A model generated the notes under the pieces. That model made no database searches, was not told where the DNA came from, and saw only the letters and a list, made by a program, of their open reading frames with translations. From NCBI GenBank assembly GCA_043747875.1, contig JAYTOI010000155.1, positions 62,001 through 126,000 on the forward strand: a stretch of DNA of 64,000 nucleotides, written 5' to 3'. Numbering within the stretch: the first letter of the stretch is position 1; each line of letters opens with the position of its first letter. Positions 27,579-34,894 of this stretch are shown here, piece by piece. Origin of the DNA: CADEED01 sp043747875. GTDB lineage: Bacteria > Pseudomonadota > Gammaproteobacteria > Steroidobacterales > Steroidobacteraceae. A program made the position numbers and the translations under genes.

Positions 27579-28205
27579 GTGAAGCTCATACACACCCTGT
27601 TGCTGGGCGGCGCCATCGCGCTGCTGGGCACGCAACCGGCGTGGACGCAGTCCGCGCGGCCCGCGAGCGGCAATGCGCAGTTGCAACAGGTGCAGCAGCT
27701 CGCGGCCGAGCGCACCAAACTACTCGCGGACAAGGCACGCCTGCAATCCGAGCTCGACGCGATGCGCAAGGAACGCGACGAGCTCGCGAGGAAGCACGGC
27801 GGCGTCGAGAGCCGCGTGAAGTCCAGCGACGCCGCGGCGGCGCGCGCTGGCGCGCGCAGCACGGCGCTGCAGGAGGAGGTCAACCGGGAGAAAGCGCGCC
27901 TGCAGGAACTGGTGGCGAAATACCGCGAGCTGGCGGGCCAGCTGCGCGAGGTCGAAACCGATCGCGCGACGGCCAAGACCACGCTGGCGCAGCGCGACAT
28001 CGAGTTCGCGGAGTGCTCCGCCCGCAATCGTTCGCTGTATGTGCTCAATGGCGAGATCCTCGCGCGCCTCGAAGCGCCCGGCCGTTTTTCCGCCGGTGCC
28101 GCGCTCGAGCCGTTCACGAAGCTCAAGCGCATCGAGCTCGAGAACCTGATCGACGGATATCAGCAGCGCGCCGACGAGCAGCGTCCGCCAACCGCGGCGC
28201 GTTGA
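27579..28205 (+). CDS. Periplasmic coiled-coil protein of the TonB/TPS operon
   Basis: 208 residues. The signal peptide spans about 1-24 (ending PAWT-QS). It is followed by about 110 residues of heptad-rich helix (LQQVQQLAAERTKLLADKA, then LQEEVNREKARLQELVAKY). A short C-terminal segment reads ECSARNRSLYVLNGEIL, then ALEPFTKLKRIELENLIDGY. No enzyme motif is seen and I do not recognise a named family. It starts 14 bases after the porin with AAGGAGGGCG upstream, so it is the last gene of the run before a terminator. A scaffold or chaperone for the secreted adhesin or the porin is possible, but this is only inferred from position. Confidence 0.7.
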   Translation: MKLIHTLLLGGAIALLGTQPAWTQSARPASGNAQLQQVQQLAAERTKLLADKARLQSELDAMRKERDELARKHGGVESRVKSSDAAAARAGARSTALQEEVNREKARLQELVAKYRELAGQLREVETDRATAKTTLAQRDIEFAECSARNRSLYVLNGEILARLEAPGRFSAGAALEPFTKLKRIELENLIDGYQQRADEQRPPTAAR

Positions 28206-28207
28206 TG

Positions 28208-28239
28208 GGGACAGGCCCCGTTGCCGGGTTGTCCCTGTT
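28208..28239 (+). terminator. Probable terminator of the TPS/TonB operon
   Basis: GGGACA (28208-28213) pairs with TGTCCC (28230-28235), with an inner CCCG/CGGG stem. A short T-rich stretch follows (CTGTTTCC). It lies directly after the coiled-coil gene. The stem is interrupted and the T-tract short, so efficiency is uncertain. Confidence 0.5.
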
Positions 28240-28550
28240 TCCTTGGTGGCGGCACATCCTGGCTACGTGCCGCGCGCTGTCGCGGGCACGCCTCGCACGC
28301 CTTTCCTCGCCGCGAACCGAGTTTCTAGATGAATCGATCCGGCCCGTTTTTCTCGCCGCCGTCATGGGTGCGTCACCCGCGAACGGCAAGTTCGTCGCCA
28401 TGAAACAGCACGCGCTCACGCTGTTCGCTCTACGCCCGCGTATTGGTTGAGTACCGCGCTTCCCCGGGGCGCCGCGCGGCGCCCTCTCCAGTTGCTTCTC
28501 GAAGCCCTTGGCCCTGGTCCGTTCAGGGCCTCTTTTAATGGCGCCGCGTC
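28240..28550 (+). other. Structured gene-free stretch; possible small RNA or long leader
   Basis: I find no credible protein in this stretch. It contains an 18-base perfect palindrome GGGCGCCGCGCGGCGCCC at 28467-28484. At 28510-28536 there is a textbook Rho-independent terminator: GGCCCTG and CAGGGCC around a seven-base loop, then TCTTTT. A strong terminator with no coding gene just before it suggests either a short non-coding transcript or attenuation ahead of the regulator at 28642. Confidence 0.4.
28510..28536 (+). terminator. Strong intrinsic terminator with no upstream gene
   Basis: GGCCCTG at 28510-28516 pairs perfectly with CAGGGCC at 28524-28530, followed by TCTTTT. It is about 300 bases from the nearest upstream stop codon and 130 bases before the next start. 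Confidence 0.75.
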
Positions 28551-28564
28551 GTCACACGTTTGCC
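28551..28564 (+). promoter_or_regulatory. Weak Pho-box-like site before RHH gene
   Basis: GTCACACGTTTGCC, 55 bases before the ATG of the short leader. The first half matches the motif seen elsewhere in the window, and the second has GCC instead of GTC. Confidence 0.25.
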
Positions 28565-28618
28565 GCGGAACTGCAACACTCTCTGACTACTTTGCGTATT
28601 CACAAGGAGGACCGACGC

Positions 28619-28645
28619 ATGTCAGTCGGCATACGAAGACTGTGA
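28619..28645 (+). CDS. Eight-codon leader peptide coupled to RHH gene
   Basis: ATG with a perfect AAGGAGG at 28604-28610, spaced 8 bases. It encodes MSVGIRRL and stops at TGA 28643-28645, which overlaps the GTG start (28642) of the next gene as GTGA. The strong ribosome site belongs to this frame, not to the regulator, so the peptide probably delivers ribosomes to the GTG. A single-base frameshift error joining the frames is an alternative. Confidence 0.4.
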   Translation: MSVGIRRL

Positions 28646-29112
28646 GTGAGCGACGCAAACAGGCGGTTTCGATCCGCATGAGCGGTTCGGACGTGCGCAA
28701 GATCAAGAAGCTTGCCGCGCGGCTCGGGGTGCACGATTCCGACATCGTGCGTTTCGCCGTCAAGAGCATGCTGGCGCGGCTGGAGCCGCTGCACGACACG
28801 GATGCGCGCGGCCGCAGCGTGCTGCCGGTGTTCGTCGAATCCGGCGACGAGCTGGTGCGGTTCTTCGAGCTGGACGCGCTGCGCCTGGACATCATCATCA
28901 ATGAAGGCGTGGAGCAGACGCGCCGCGTCGACCGCGACGATGTGGCGCTCATCGCGATGCACGCGATGCAGCAGCCGTTCGCCGCGATGAAGCTGTCGGA
29001 GATCGCGCCGAGCGCGAGTGGTGAAGGCGGCACGGTGCACACGCTGCGCCGCTATCTATACGAGAAATATGCCCGCCGCACGAGCGCCGAGGCTGGAGTG
29101 AATCATGAGTAG
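28642..29112 (+). CDS. Ribbon-helix-helix-like regulatory protein
   Basis: 156 residues. Residues 6-45 (KQAVSIRMSGSDVRKIKKLA, then LGVHDSDIVRFAVKSML) have the strand-helix-helix pattern of CopG/MetJ-type DNA-binding proteins. The rest is an acidic and aliphatic domain (FFELDALRLDIIINEGVEQT) of no known family. It is probably a local transcription regulator of the exopolysaccharide/exosortase genes, inferred from its place at the head of the locus. GTG 28642 is the only usable start in this frame downstream of the terminator, and it overlaps the leader peptide stop. The end overlaps the next gene by 8 bases. Confidence 0.65.
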   Translation: MSERRKQAVSIRMSGSDVRKIKKLAARLGVHDSDIVRFAVKSMLARLEPLHDTDARGRSVLPVFVESGDELVRFFELDALRLDIIINEGVEQTRRVDRDDVALIAMHAMQQPFAAMKLSEIAPSASGEGGTVHTLRRYLYEKYARRTSAEAGVNHE

Positions 29113-29635
29113 ATGGACCTGGCATCGACCTGCGGTGTGTCTGCCGCTGGCTTTCATCGTTGCATCGACAATGGCGCCGGTCTCGGCGGCGGTGTTCGAC
29201 CCTGGCTTTCCGCGCGAGAGCCTGAACGCGCCGCTCGACGCGGTGCGACTGTCTCCCGGCGCCGCCATCGCGCGCACCGAGTTGATCTCGGGCACGCAAT
29301 CGATCGTGCTGCCATTCTTCGTGTCGCCGGACATGCCGGGCGGCACGGTCAGCGTGACGCTCACGGATCTCGGGTGGCCGGGCCTCATGAGTTCGCTGAG
29401 CTTCGCGGCAAGCACGTCGACGTCGCTGCTCGCGCAGCTCGCGGCCTCGGGCACGACGAGCTTCGAGGTCTCCGGGGCGGGGACATATTTCGCGACCGTT
29501 TACGGTGTCGCGGATCCGCAGTTCGGCAGCGGCTTGTATTCGCTCAACCTGAGCTATTCGCCCGTGCCGCTGCCCGCGGCGGCGCTGCTGCTGGCCTCGG
29601 GACTGGCGCTGCTGGCGCGGCGCCGCGCCGCATAA
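29105..29635 (+). CDS. Small secreted protein with VPLPA-CTERM sorting signal
   Basis: 176 residues. A signal peptide covers about 1-29 (ending VSAA), followed by a Ser/Thr-rich beta domain with no known family. The C-terminal tail at about 155-176 reads VPLPAAALLLASGLALLARR, the second VPLPA-type exosortase signal in the window. It starts inside the end of the RHH gene (8-base overlap), so the two are co-translated, and the polysaccharide export gene follows 63 bases later. It is probably an exosortase substrate co-produced with the polymer. Confidence 0.8.
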   Translation: MSRWTWHRPAVCLPLAFIVASTMAPVSAAVFDPGFPRESLNAPLDAVRLSPGAAIARTELISGTQSIVLPFFVSPDMPGGTVSVTLTDLGWPGLMSSLSFAASTSTSLLAQLAASGTTSFEVSGAGTYFATVYGVADPQFGSGLYSLNLSYSPVPLPAAALLLASGLALLARRRAA

Positions 29636-29698
29636 ACAAACCGTCATCAACGCTGGCTAGTATGACGTTCGTATTCCCGTCGTCGTGAGAACGCTCCC

Positions 29699-30253
29699 GT
29701 GTCACCGCGCTTTGTCAGGTTCCTCATGTGCGTGGGCGCGTTCTGCGCGCCCGCGCTCGCTCACGCGGTCGACGGCTATCGGGTGCAGCCCGGCGACATA
29801 CTGACGATCTCCGTGTGGAAGGAACGCGACCTGCAGGGGGAGATTCTCGTCCGGCCGGACGGCGGACTCTCGTTTCCGCTCGCGGGCGATCTCGATGCCG
29901 ACGGCAAGACCACGCAGGAGCTGGCGGATGCGCTCGCTACGAAGCTCAAGCGCTTCATTCCCGATCCGGTGGTCACCGTCGCGGTCAAGCAGATCGGCGG
30001 CAATCGCGTCTATGTGCTCGGCAAAGTGAATCGTCCCGGTGAGTTTCCGTTCAGCAGGCCCGTCGACGTCATGCAGGCATTGGCGCTGGCGGGCGGCGCG
30101 ACGGCGTTCGCCGAGGTGAACGACATCCGCATCCTGCGCCGCGAGGGCGGCGTGTTGCGCTCGCTGCCGTTTCGCTACGCCGAAGTGGAGCGCGGCAAGG
30201 AGCTGGCGCAGAACGTGCTGTTGAAGAGCGGCGACACCGTCGTGGTGCCCTGA
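29699..30253 (+). CDS. Polysaccharide export protein (Wza/EpsA-like, short form)
   Basis: 184 residues. A signal peptide (cleavage near AHA, 24) leads into a Poly_export domain at about 26-105 (YRVQPGDILTISVWKE, then VRPDGGLSFPLAGD). One SLBB domain follows at about 108-184 (VYVLGKVNRPGEFPFSR). It is the periplasmic or outer-membrane polymer conduit. It lacks the lipobox cysteine and the C-terminal helix of E. coli Wza, like other short export proteins of exosortase-linked loci. The GTG start has weak upstream purines. The stop overlaps the next ATG by one base (TGATG). Confidence 0.9.
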   Translation: MSPRFVRFLMCVGAFCAPALAHAVDGYRVQPGDILTISVWKERDLQGEILVRPDGGLSFPLAGDLDADGKTTQELADALATKLKRFIPDPVVTVAVKQIGGNRVYVLGKVNRPGEFPFSRPVDVMQALALAGGATAFAEVNDIRILRREGGVLRSLPFRYAEVERGKELAQNVLLKSGDTVVVP

Positions 30254-31380
30254 TGCGGGTGCGAGGTGCCTGGGCCGCGTTGTTGTGCGCGTCGCCGTTC
30301 CTGGCAGCAGCCGCATTCGGAGCGCAATGGATCGCCGTGCCGCAGATCAGCGTCGGCGCCGACACGGACACCAACCGGCGCCTGCGCACCGAGCCGGCCA
30401 CATCCGAAAGCGGAGTGCTGGCCGCGAGCGCATACCTCGCGCGTGCCACGGCCACCGACACGCTGGCGCTGGTGCCGCGCGTCACCGTGAGCCGCTACTC
30501 GGGCGAAGACGCGCTCGACTCCGACGACTGGGCCGCGAACGCACTGTGGCGCCATGAAGGCGAGCGCCTGCATTTCGATCTCGACGCGGGCCTAGCCGAT
30601 GACAGCACGTTGACCACGGAAGTGGGCGAAACCGGCTTCATCGAAGGCAACACGCGCCGCCGAGCCGGCTCGGTCGCCGCGACACTGACGCAGTATCTCG
30701 AAACGCGCCACATGCTGCAGTACGCGATCTCCGCGACCGACATTGAGTATCAACGCGCGCGCGACACCGGCCTCGTGGGCTACCGCTATCCAGCCGCATC
30801 GCTGCTCTATGTGTTCAGCAACACGGCGCGCTTCTCGACCACGTTTGGCGCGTCGGCGACACGCCTCGATGCTCCCGACGCGCACGTACGCAGCGATACG
30901 CGCGGCGCGCAGCTCGGTGTGCGCTTTCTTGCCGCCGAGCGTTGCGCGCTCGAAGCGCGCGTCGGCAGCACTGCGACCAGCGCGCGGGGCCGCGTCGACC
31001 ACAATCGCACCGTGTACGCCGGGCTGACATGGAACGACGAGCTCTCGCGCATCGAGCTCAGCGCCTCGCGTGAAGTCGAGGCCAGCGGCCGCGGCGTGCT
31101 GGTGAATGCCGACGACGTGCGATTGCGCTTCTCGCGCGAGCTCACCGAGCGCCTGTCGCTGGATACGTCGCTGCGTGCGAGCCGCCGGCAAGATATCGAT
31201 CTCCGCGGCGGCCTCGAATATCGCTACGGCACCGCGGCCGCGACGCTGTCATGGAAGCTCGAAGAGGCCTGGACGCTGGCGCTCGCGGGCGTGTTCAGCC
31301 GCCAGGAATATGCGTCGCGCGATCCGGCCGAGGGCTCGCGCATCGGTCTCGCGTTGTCGTGGCGGCCGGCGCAGCCATGA
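30253..31380 (+). CDS. Outer-membrane beta-barrel protein of exopolysaccharide locus
   Basis: 375 residues. A signal peptide covers about 1-23, followed by alternating amphipathic strands (VTVSRYSGEDAL, then FSTTFGASATRLDA, then LRFSRELTERLSLDTSLRAS) and a terminal WRPAQP. Barrel proteins in this position, between the export protein and the chain-length regulator, occur in PEP-CTERM/exosortase loci (EpsL-like or TIGR03016-like) and may be the outer-membrane exit for the polymer. The sequence is too divergent for a firm family name. It overlaps both neighbours by 1-4 bases, so it belongs to a tight operon. Confidence 0.72.
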   Translation: MRVRGAWAALLCASPFLAAAAFGAQWIAVPQISVGADTDTNRRLRTEPATSESGVLAASAYLARATATDTLALVPRVTVSRYSGEDALDSDDWAANALWRHEGERLHFDLDAGLADDSTLTTEVGETGFIEGNTRRRAGSVAATLTQYLETRHMLQYAISATDIEYQRARDTGLVGYRYPAASLLYVFSNTARFSTTFGASATRLDAPDAHVRSDTRGAQLGVRFLAAERCALEARVGSTATSARGRVDHNRTVYAGLTWNDELSRIELSASREVEASGRGVLVNADDVRLRFSRELTERLSLDTSLRASRRQDIDLRGGLEYRYGTAAATLSWKLEEAWTLALAGVFSRQEYASRDPAEGSRIGLALSWRPAQP

Positions 31381-33146
31381 GCGCCCATGACGGCAATGCC
31401 GCGTCCGAAGCAGAGGGAGCCTCGCTCGCGGATCTGATCGATGTGGTTCGCCGGCGCGGCAAACTCATCGCCATCGCGTTCGTAGTCGCGTTCATCACCA
31501 CGTGTCTGCTGACGCTCGCGTGGCCGCCGACGTTCCGTTCGACGGGCACCATACTCATCGAACAGCAGGAGATTCCGTCGGACCTGGTGCGCTCCACGGT
31601 GACGTCCTACGCCGACGAGCGGGTGCAGATCATCAGCCAACGCGTCATGACCACTCAGAATCTGATCGGCATCGTCAAGCGCTACGGCTTGTACGAGCGA
31701 CTGCAGAAGCGCGAATCACGCGAGAAGGTGATCGAGACCATGCGCGACGACATCCGCTTCCGCACGATCAGCGCGGATGTGGTCGATCCGCGCACCGGCG
31801 TGCCGCGCCAGGCGACGATTGCGTTCGCGGTGTCGTACGACAACGCGTCGCCGGATCTGGCCGTCAAGGTGGCAAACGAGATCACGAGCCTCTATCTCAA
31901 CGAGAATCTCTCCAGCCGCAACCGGCTGGCCGGGGACGCCGCGACCTTCCTCACCGACGAGGGCGATCGGCTGAGCAAGCGCATCGCGGAGCTCGAGGGG
32001 CGCCTGGCGCAGTTCAAGGAGAAGAATGTCAATCAGCTGCCCGAGCTGGCGCAGTTCAACATGCAGCTGCTCGACCGCACCGAGCAGCAATTGCGCGACG
32101 CCACCACCGAGCAGCGTTCGTTGACGCAGCAAAGGGTGTATCTCGAGGCGCAGCTCGCGCAGCTCAAGCCGAACTCAGTGATGTTCGCGGACTCGGGCGA
32201 GCGCATCCTCACGGCCGAGGACCGCCTGCGCGCCCTGCGATCGCAACTCGCGAGCGCGCGTGCGCTGTATGCGCCCGAACATCCCGACATCGCCCGCCTC
32301 GAGCGCGAGATCGCTGGATTGGAGGCGGGCACTTCCGCCGTTGCCGATCGCAACGATGTGCTGCGCCAGCTCGAGCAGGCGCGCGCCGATCTCGGCGCCA
32401 CGCGCGAGCGTTACGCGCCCGAGCATCCGGATGTGAAAAACTCCGAACGCACCGTGGCCGCACTCGAAGCGGAGCTGGTCAAGCCGCCCGTCGCGGCGCC
32501 GCCGCGCGCCGGGGACACTCCTGACAATCCGGCCTACATCCAGATCAAGGCGCAGCTCTCCTCCGTGCTCAACGATCAGCGCGCGCTGACCACGAAGATA
32601 TCTTCCCTGCACGAGCAGGCCGACGGGTACACCCGGAAAGTTGCGCTGACGCCCGGCGTCGAGCGCGAGTACCGCGAGCTCGCGCGCGACTACGAGAACG
32701 CGCAATTGCGCTACGGCCAGGTGCGCGCCAAGCAGATGGAGGCGCAGCTCGCTCAGAACCTCGAGATCAACCGCAAGGGTGAGCGCTTCACACTCATCGA
32801 GCCGCCGCTGCCGCCCGAAGAACCCGTGAGCCCGAACCGCCTCGCCGTGTTCATCATCGGGCTCATTCTCTCCGCGGCGCTGGCGGCCGCACTGGCGGCG
32901 CTGCGCGAGGCCACCGACACCGCGGTGCGCGGCCGGCGCGATCTGGAATTGCTGGCAGGCGGCGCGTCGCTGGCGTTGATCCCGGAGATCGAGACCGCGG
33001 CCGACGTGGCGCGCGGCCGGCGCCGTCTGCGCTTCGCCTTCGGAGGCGCGACGGCAAGTTTCGTGCTGGCGCTGGTCGCGTTGCATCTGTTCTTTCGCCC
33101 GCTCGACACGCTGTGGTTCATCGTCATGCGGCGTCTGGGAATCTGA
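31377..33146 (+). CDS. Chain-length determinant protein (Wzz/GumC family)
   Basis: 589 residues. An N-terminal membrane helix at about 28-49 and a Wzz domain precede long coiled-coils at about 190-290 and 330-470 (RIAELEGRLAQFKEKN, then REYRELARDYENAQLRYGQV). C-terminal helices lie at about 489-509 and 555-575. The YAPEHPDIARLE/YAPEHPDVKNSE motif occurs twice. It is a polysaccharide co-polymerase that controls chain length, with the kinase as a separate protein next door. ATG 31377 overlaps the barrel gene stop (ATGA); an in-frame extension into that gene is rejected. Confidence 0.92.
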   Translation: MSAHDGNAASEAEGASLADLIDVVRRRGKLIAIAFVVAFITTCLLTLAWPPTFRSTGTILIEQQEIPSDLVRSTVTSYADERVQIISQRVMTTQNLIGIVKRYGLYERLQKRESREKVIETMRDDIRFRTISADVVDPRTGVPRQATIAFAVSYDNASPDLAVKVANEITSLYLNENLSSRNRLAGDAATFLTDEGDRLSKRIAELEGRLAQFKEKNVNQLPELAQFNMQLLDRTEQQLRDATTEQRSLTQQRVYLEAQLAQLKPNSVMFADSGERILTAEDRLRALRSQLASARALYAPEHPDIARLEREIAGLEAGTSAVADRNDVLRQLEQARADLGATRERYAPEHPDVKNSERTVAALEAELVKPPVAAPPRAGDTPDNPAYIQIKAQLSSVLNDQRALTTKISSLHEQADGYTRKVALTPGVEREYRELARDYENAQLRYGQVRAKQMEAQLAQNLEINRKGERFTLIEPPLPPEEPVSPNRLAVFIIGLILSAALAAALAALREATDTAVRGRRDLELLAGGASLALIPEIETAADVARGRRRLRFAFGGATASFVLALVALHLFFRPLDTLWFIVMRRLGI

Positions 33147-33158
33147 CAGGAGCTCTTG

Positions 33159-33908
33159 GTGGAACAATCCGTCGTCGATTACGCACGCGTGGTGCCGCAG
33201 CGTCGCGCCGCCGCCGGCGCTCCCGCGCGTCGCTTCGCGCTCGACCGTGCGGCGCTCGATGCGCGGCGCGTGATCTTTCCGGAAGACCGCAGCCTGGTGA
33301 GCGATGCCTATCGCATGCTGCGCACCCAGCTGCTGCAGCGCGCACGCCAGCGCGGCGCGCGCGTCATCGGCATCGCGAGCCCGGCAGACGGCGACGGCAA
33401 GACCCTGACGGCGGTGAACCTCGCGCTGGCGCTGGCTGCCGAGCCCAACCAGACCATCCTGCTCGCCGACCTCGACCTGCGTCGTCCGAGTGTCGCCCAG
33501 TTGTTAGGCGTCCCGGAACAGCGCGGCGTCGAGAGCGTGCTGCGCGGCGAGATCGGCATCGACGAGGCGTTGTGGCGCCCCGAAGGGCGGGAGCGGCTCG
33601 CGATCCTGCCGGCCGCGCCGCTCGAAGGGCCGACCTCGGAATTGCTCGCCGGTGAGCGCGCGCGTGCCTTCATCCAGGAATTGCGCAGCCGCTATGTGGA
33701 CCGGCTGGTGCTGCTGGACCTTCCGCCAGTACTGCTCACCGACGACGTGCTGACGCTCGCGCCGCTGCTCGACGGCGTGCTGCTGGTGGTGGCCGAGCGG
33801 CGCACGCGCCGTGAAGACCTGTTGCGCACGCAGCAGCTGCTGAGCGGCGTGCCGCAGCTCGGGATGGTGCTCAATCGCTCGCACCAGTCGGAGCGTCGCG
33901 CGTATTGA
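33159..33908 (+). CDS. CpsD/CapB-type tyrosine kinase (Wze-like ATPase)
   Basis: 249 residues. P-loop BY-kinase partner of the co-polymerase: Walker A ASPADGDGKT at about 73-82, Walker A-prime LLADLDLRRP near 106 and Walker B VLLDLPPVLL near 185. It cycles phosphorylation to control polymer assembly at the inner-membrane face. Unlike classical BY-kinases there is no C-terminal Tyr cluster; only one Tyr ends the protein (SERRAY). GTG 33159 is preferred over TTG 33156 because AGGAG at 33148-33152 is better spaced. Its stop overlaps the next ATG by one base. Confidence 0.88.
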   Translation: MEQSVVDYARVVPQRRAAAGAPARRFALDRAALDARRVIFPEDRSLVSDAYRMLRTQLLQRARQRGARVIGIASPADGDGKTLTAVNLALALAAEPNQTILLADLDLRRPSVAQLLGVPEQRGVESVLRGEIGIDEALWRPEGRERLAILPAAPLEGPTSELLAGERARAFIQELRSRYVDRLVLLDLPPVLLTDDVLTLAPLLDGVLLVVAERRTRREDLLRTQQLLSGVPQLGMVLNRSHQSERRAY

Positions 33909-34894
33909 TGCGCTTCATGCTGTGCGCGCTGGCACTCGCGGCCAGCTACCGGGTGGCGGCGCTCGATGCGGCCAGCCTCGGCGTGGTCATCAACACCGCC
34001 GACGCGGATTCGGTGGCGGTGGGCGAGTACTACGTCGCGCGCCGTGGCATTCCGGCCCCCAACGTGGTGCGCGTGTCGTTTCCGGTCGACGCCGCGATGT
34101 CGCCCGAGGATTTCGCGCGCGCCTCGGCTGAGGTGACGCGGCGCATGCCCGGCGGCGTGCAGGGGCTGGCGCTGGCGTGGACGCGGCCCTATCGCGTCGG
34201 CTGCATGAGCACCACGGCGGCATTCGCGCATGGCTACGAGCCGCGCAACTGTGCCACGGGCTGCAGACCCACTCCGCTCAGCGCGTACTTCGACCGGGAC
34301 GTGAAGCTGCCCTTCAGCGAGCTCAATATGCGGCCCGCGATGCAGCTGGCGGGTAGTTCGGTGCGCGCCGCCAAGGCCACCATCGATGCCGGGGTCGCGG
34401 CCGGGCGCGCGCCGCTGCGCGGCACTGCGTACCTCATGCGCACCGACGAGGCGGCGCGCAACGTGCGTGCGGTGGGTTACCCCGCGACGCTGCGGCTGCA
34501 GCGCGCGGGCCTCGAGATCGTGATTCGTGACATGAACGCGCTCTTCGACGCGCACGACGTACTGTTCTACTTCACCGGGCGGGCGCGCGTGGAAGGCCTG
34601 GAGACGTTGCGGTTCCGGCCCGGCGCCATCGCCGACCATCTCACTTCCAATGGCGGCATGCTCACCGACAGCCCGCAGATGAGCAGCCTCGCGTGGCTCG
34701 ACGCCGGCGCGACCGCGAGCTACGGCACGGTGGTGGAGCCCTGTTCGTTTGCGCAGAAATTCCCGCAACCCGCCATCGTCATGCGCCGCTATCTGGACGG
34801 CGAGACGCTGCTCGAGGCGTATTGGAAGAGTGTGGCGATGCCCAGCCAGGGCATCTTCATCGGAGAGCCGCTGGCGCGAATCGCGCCGCGGTGA
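33908..34894 (+). CDS. TIGR03790 family protein
   Basis: 328 residues with a signal peptide (about 1-18). The pattern VVINTADADSVAVGEYYVARRGIP, then FPVDAAMSPEDF, then LALAWTRPYRVGCMS matches the TIGR03790 family of unknown function, found in diverse bacteria and often with exported surface systems. A TSNGGMLTDSPQMSSLAWL block near the C-terminal third is conserved in the family. It is the last gene of the export operon and overlaps the oppositely oriented glycosyltransferase by 38 bases at its 3' end. Confidence 0.8.
   Translation: MRFMLCALALAASYRVAALDAASLGVVINTADADSVAVGEYYVARRGIPAPNVVRVSFPVDAAMSPEDFARASAEVTRRMPGGVQGLALAWTRPYRVGCMSTTAAFAHGYEPRNCATGCRPTPLSAYFDRDVKLPFSELNMRPAMQLAGSSVRAAKATIDAGVAAGRAPLRGTAYLMRTDEAARNVRAVGYPATLRLQRAGLEIVIRDMNALFDAHDVLFYFTGRARVEGLETLRFRPGAIADHLTSNGGMLTDSPQMSSLAWLDAGATASYGTVVEPCSFAQKFPQPAIVMRRYLDGETLLEAYWKSVAMPSQGIFIGEPLARIAPR

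Noticed and set aside
28123..28419. A 98-codon minus-strand frame in the gene-free stretch.
   Set aside because: Its product is Arg/Ala-rich with no recognisable pattern and it overlaps the coiled-coil gene and the terminator, so it is most likely a shadow in GC-rich DNA.
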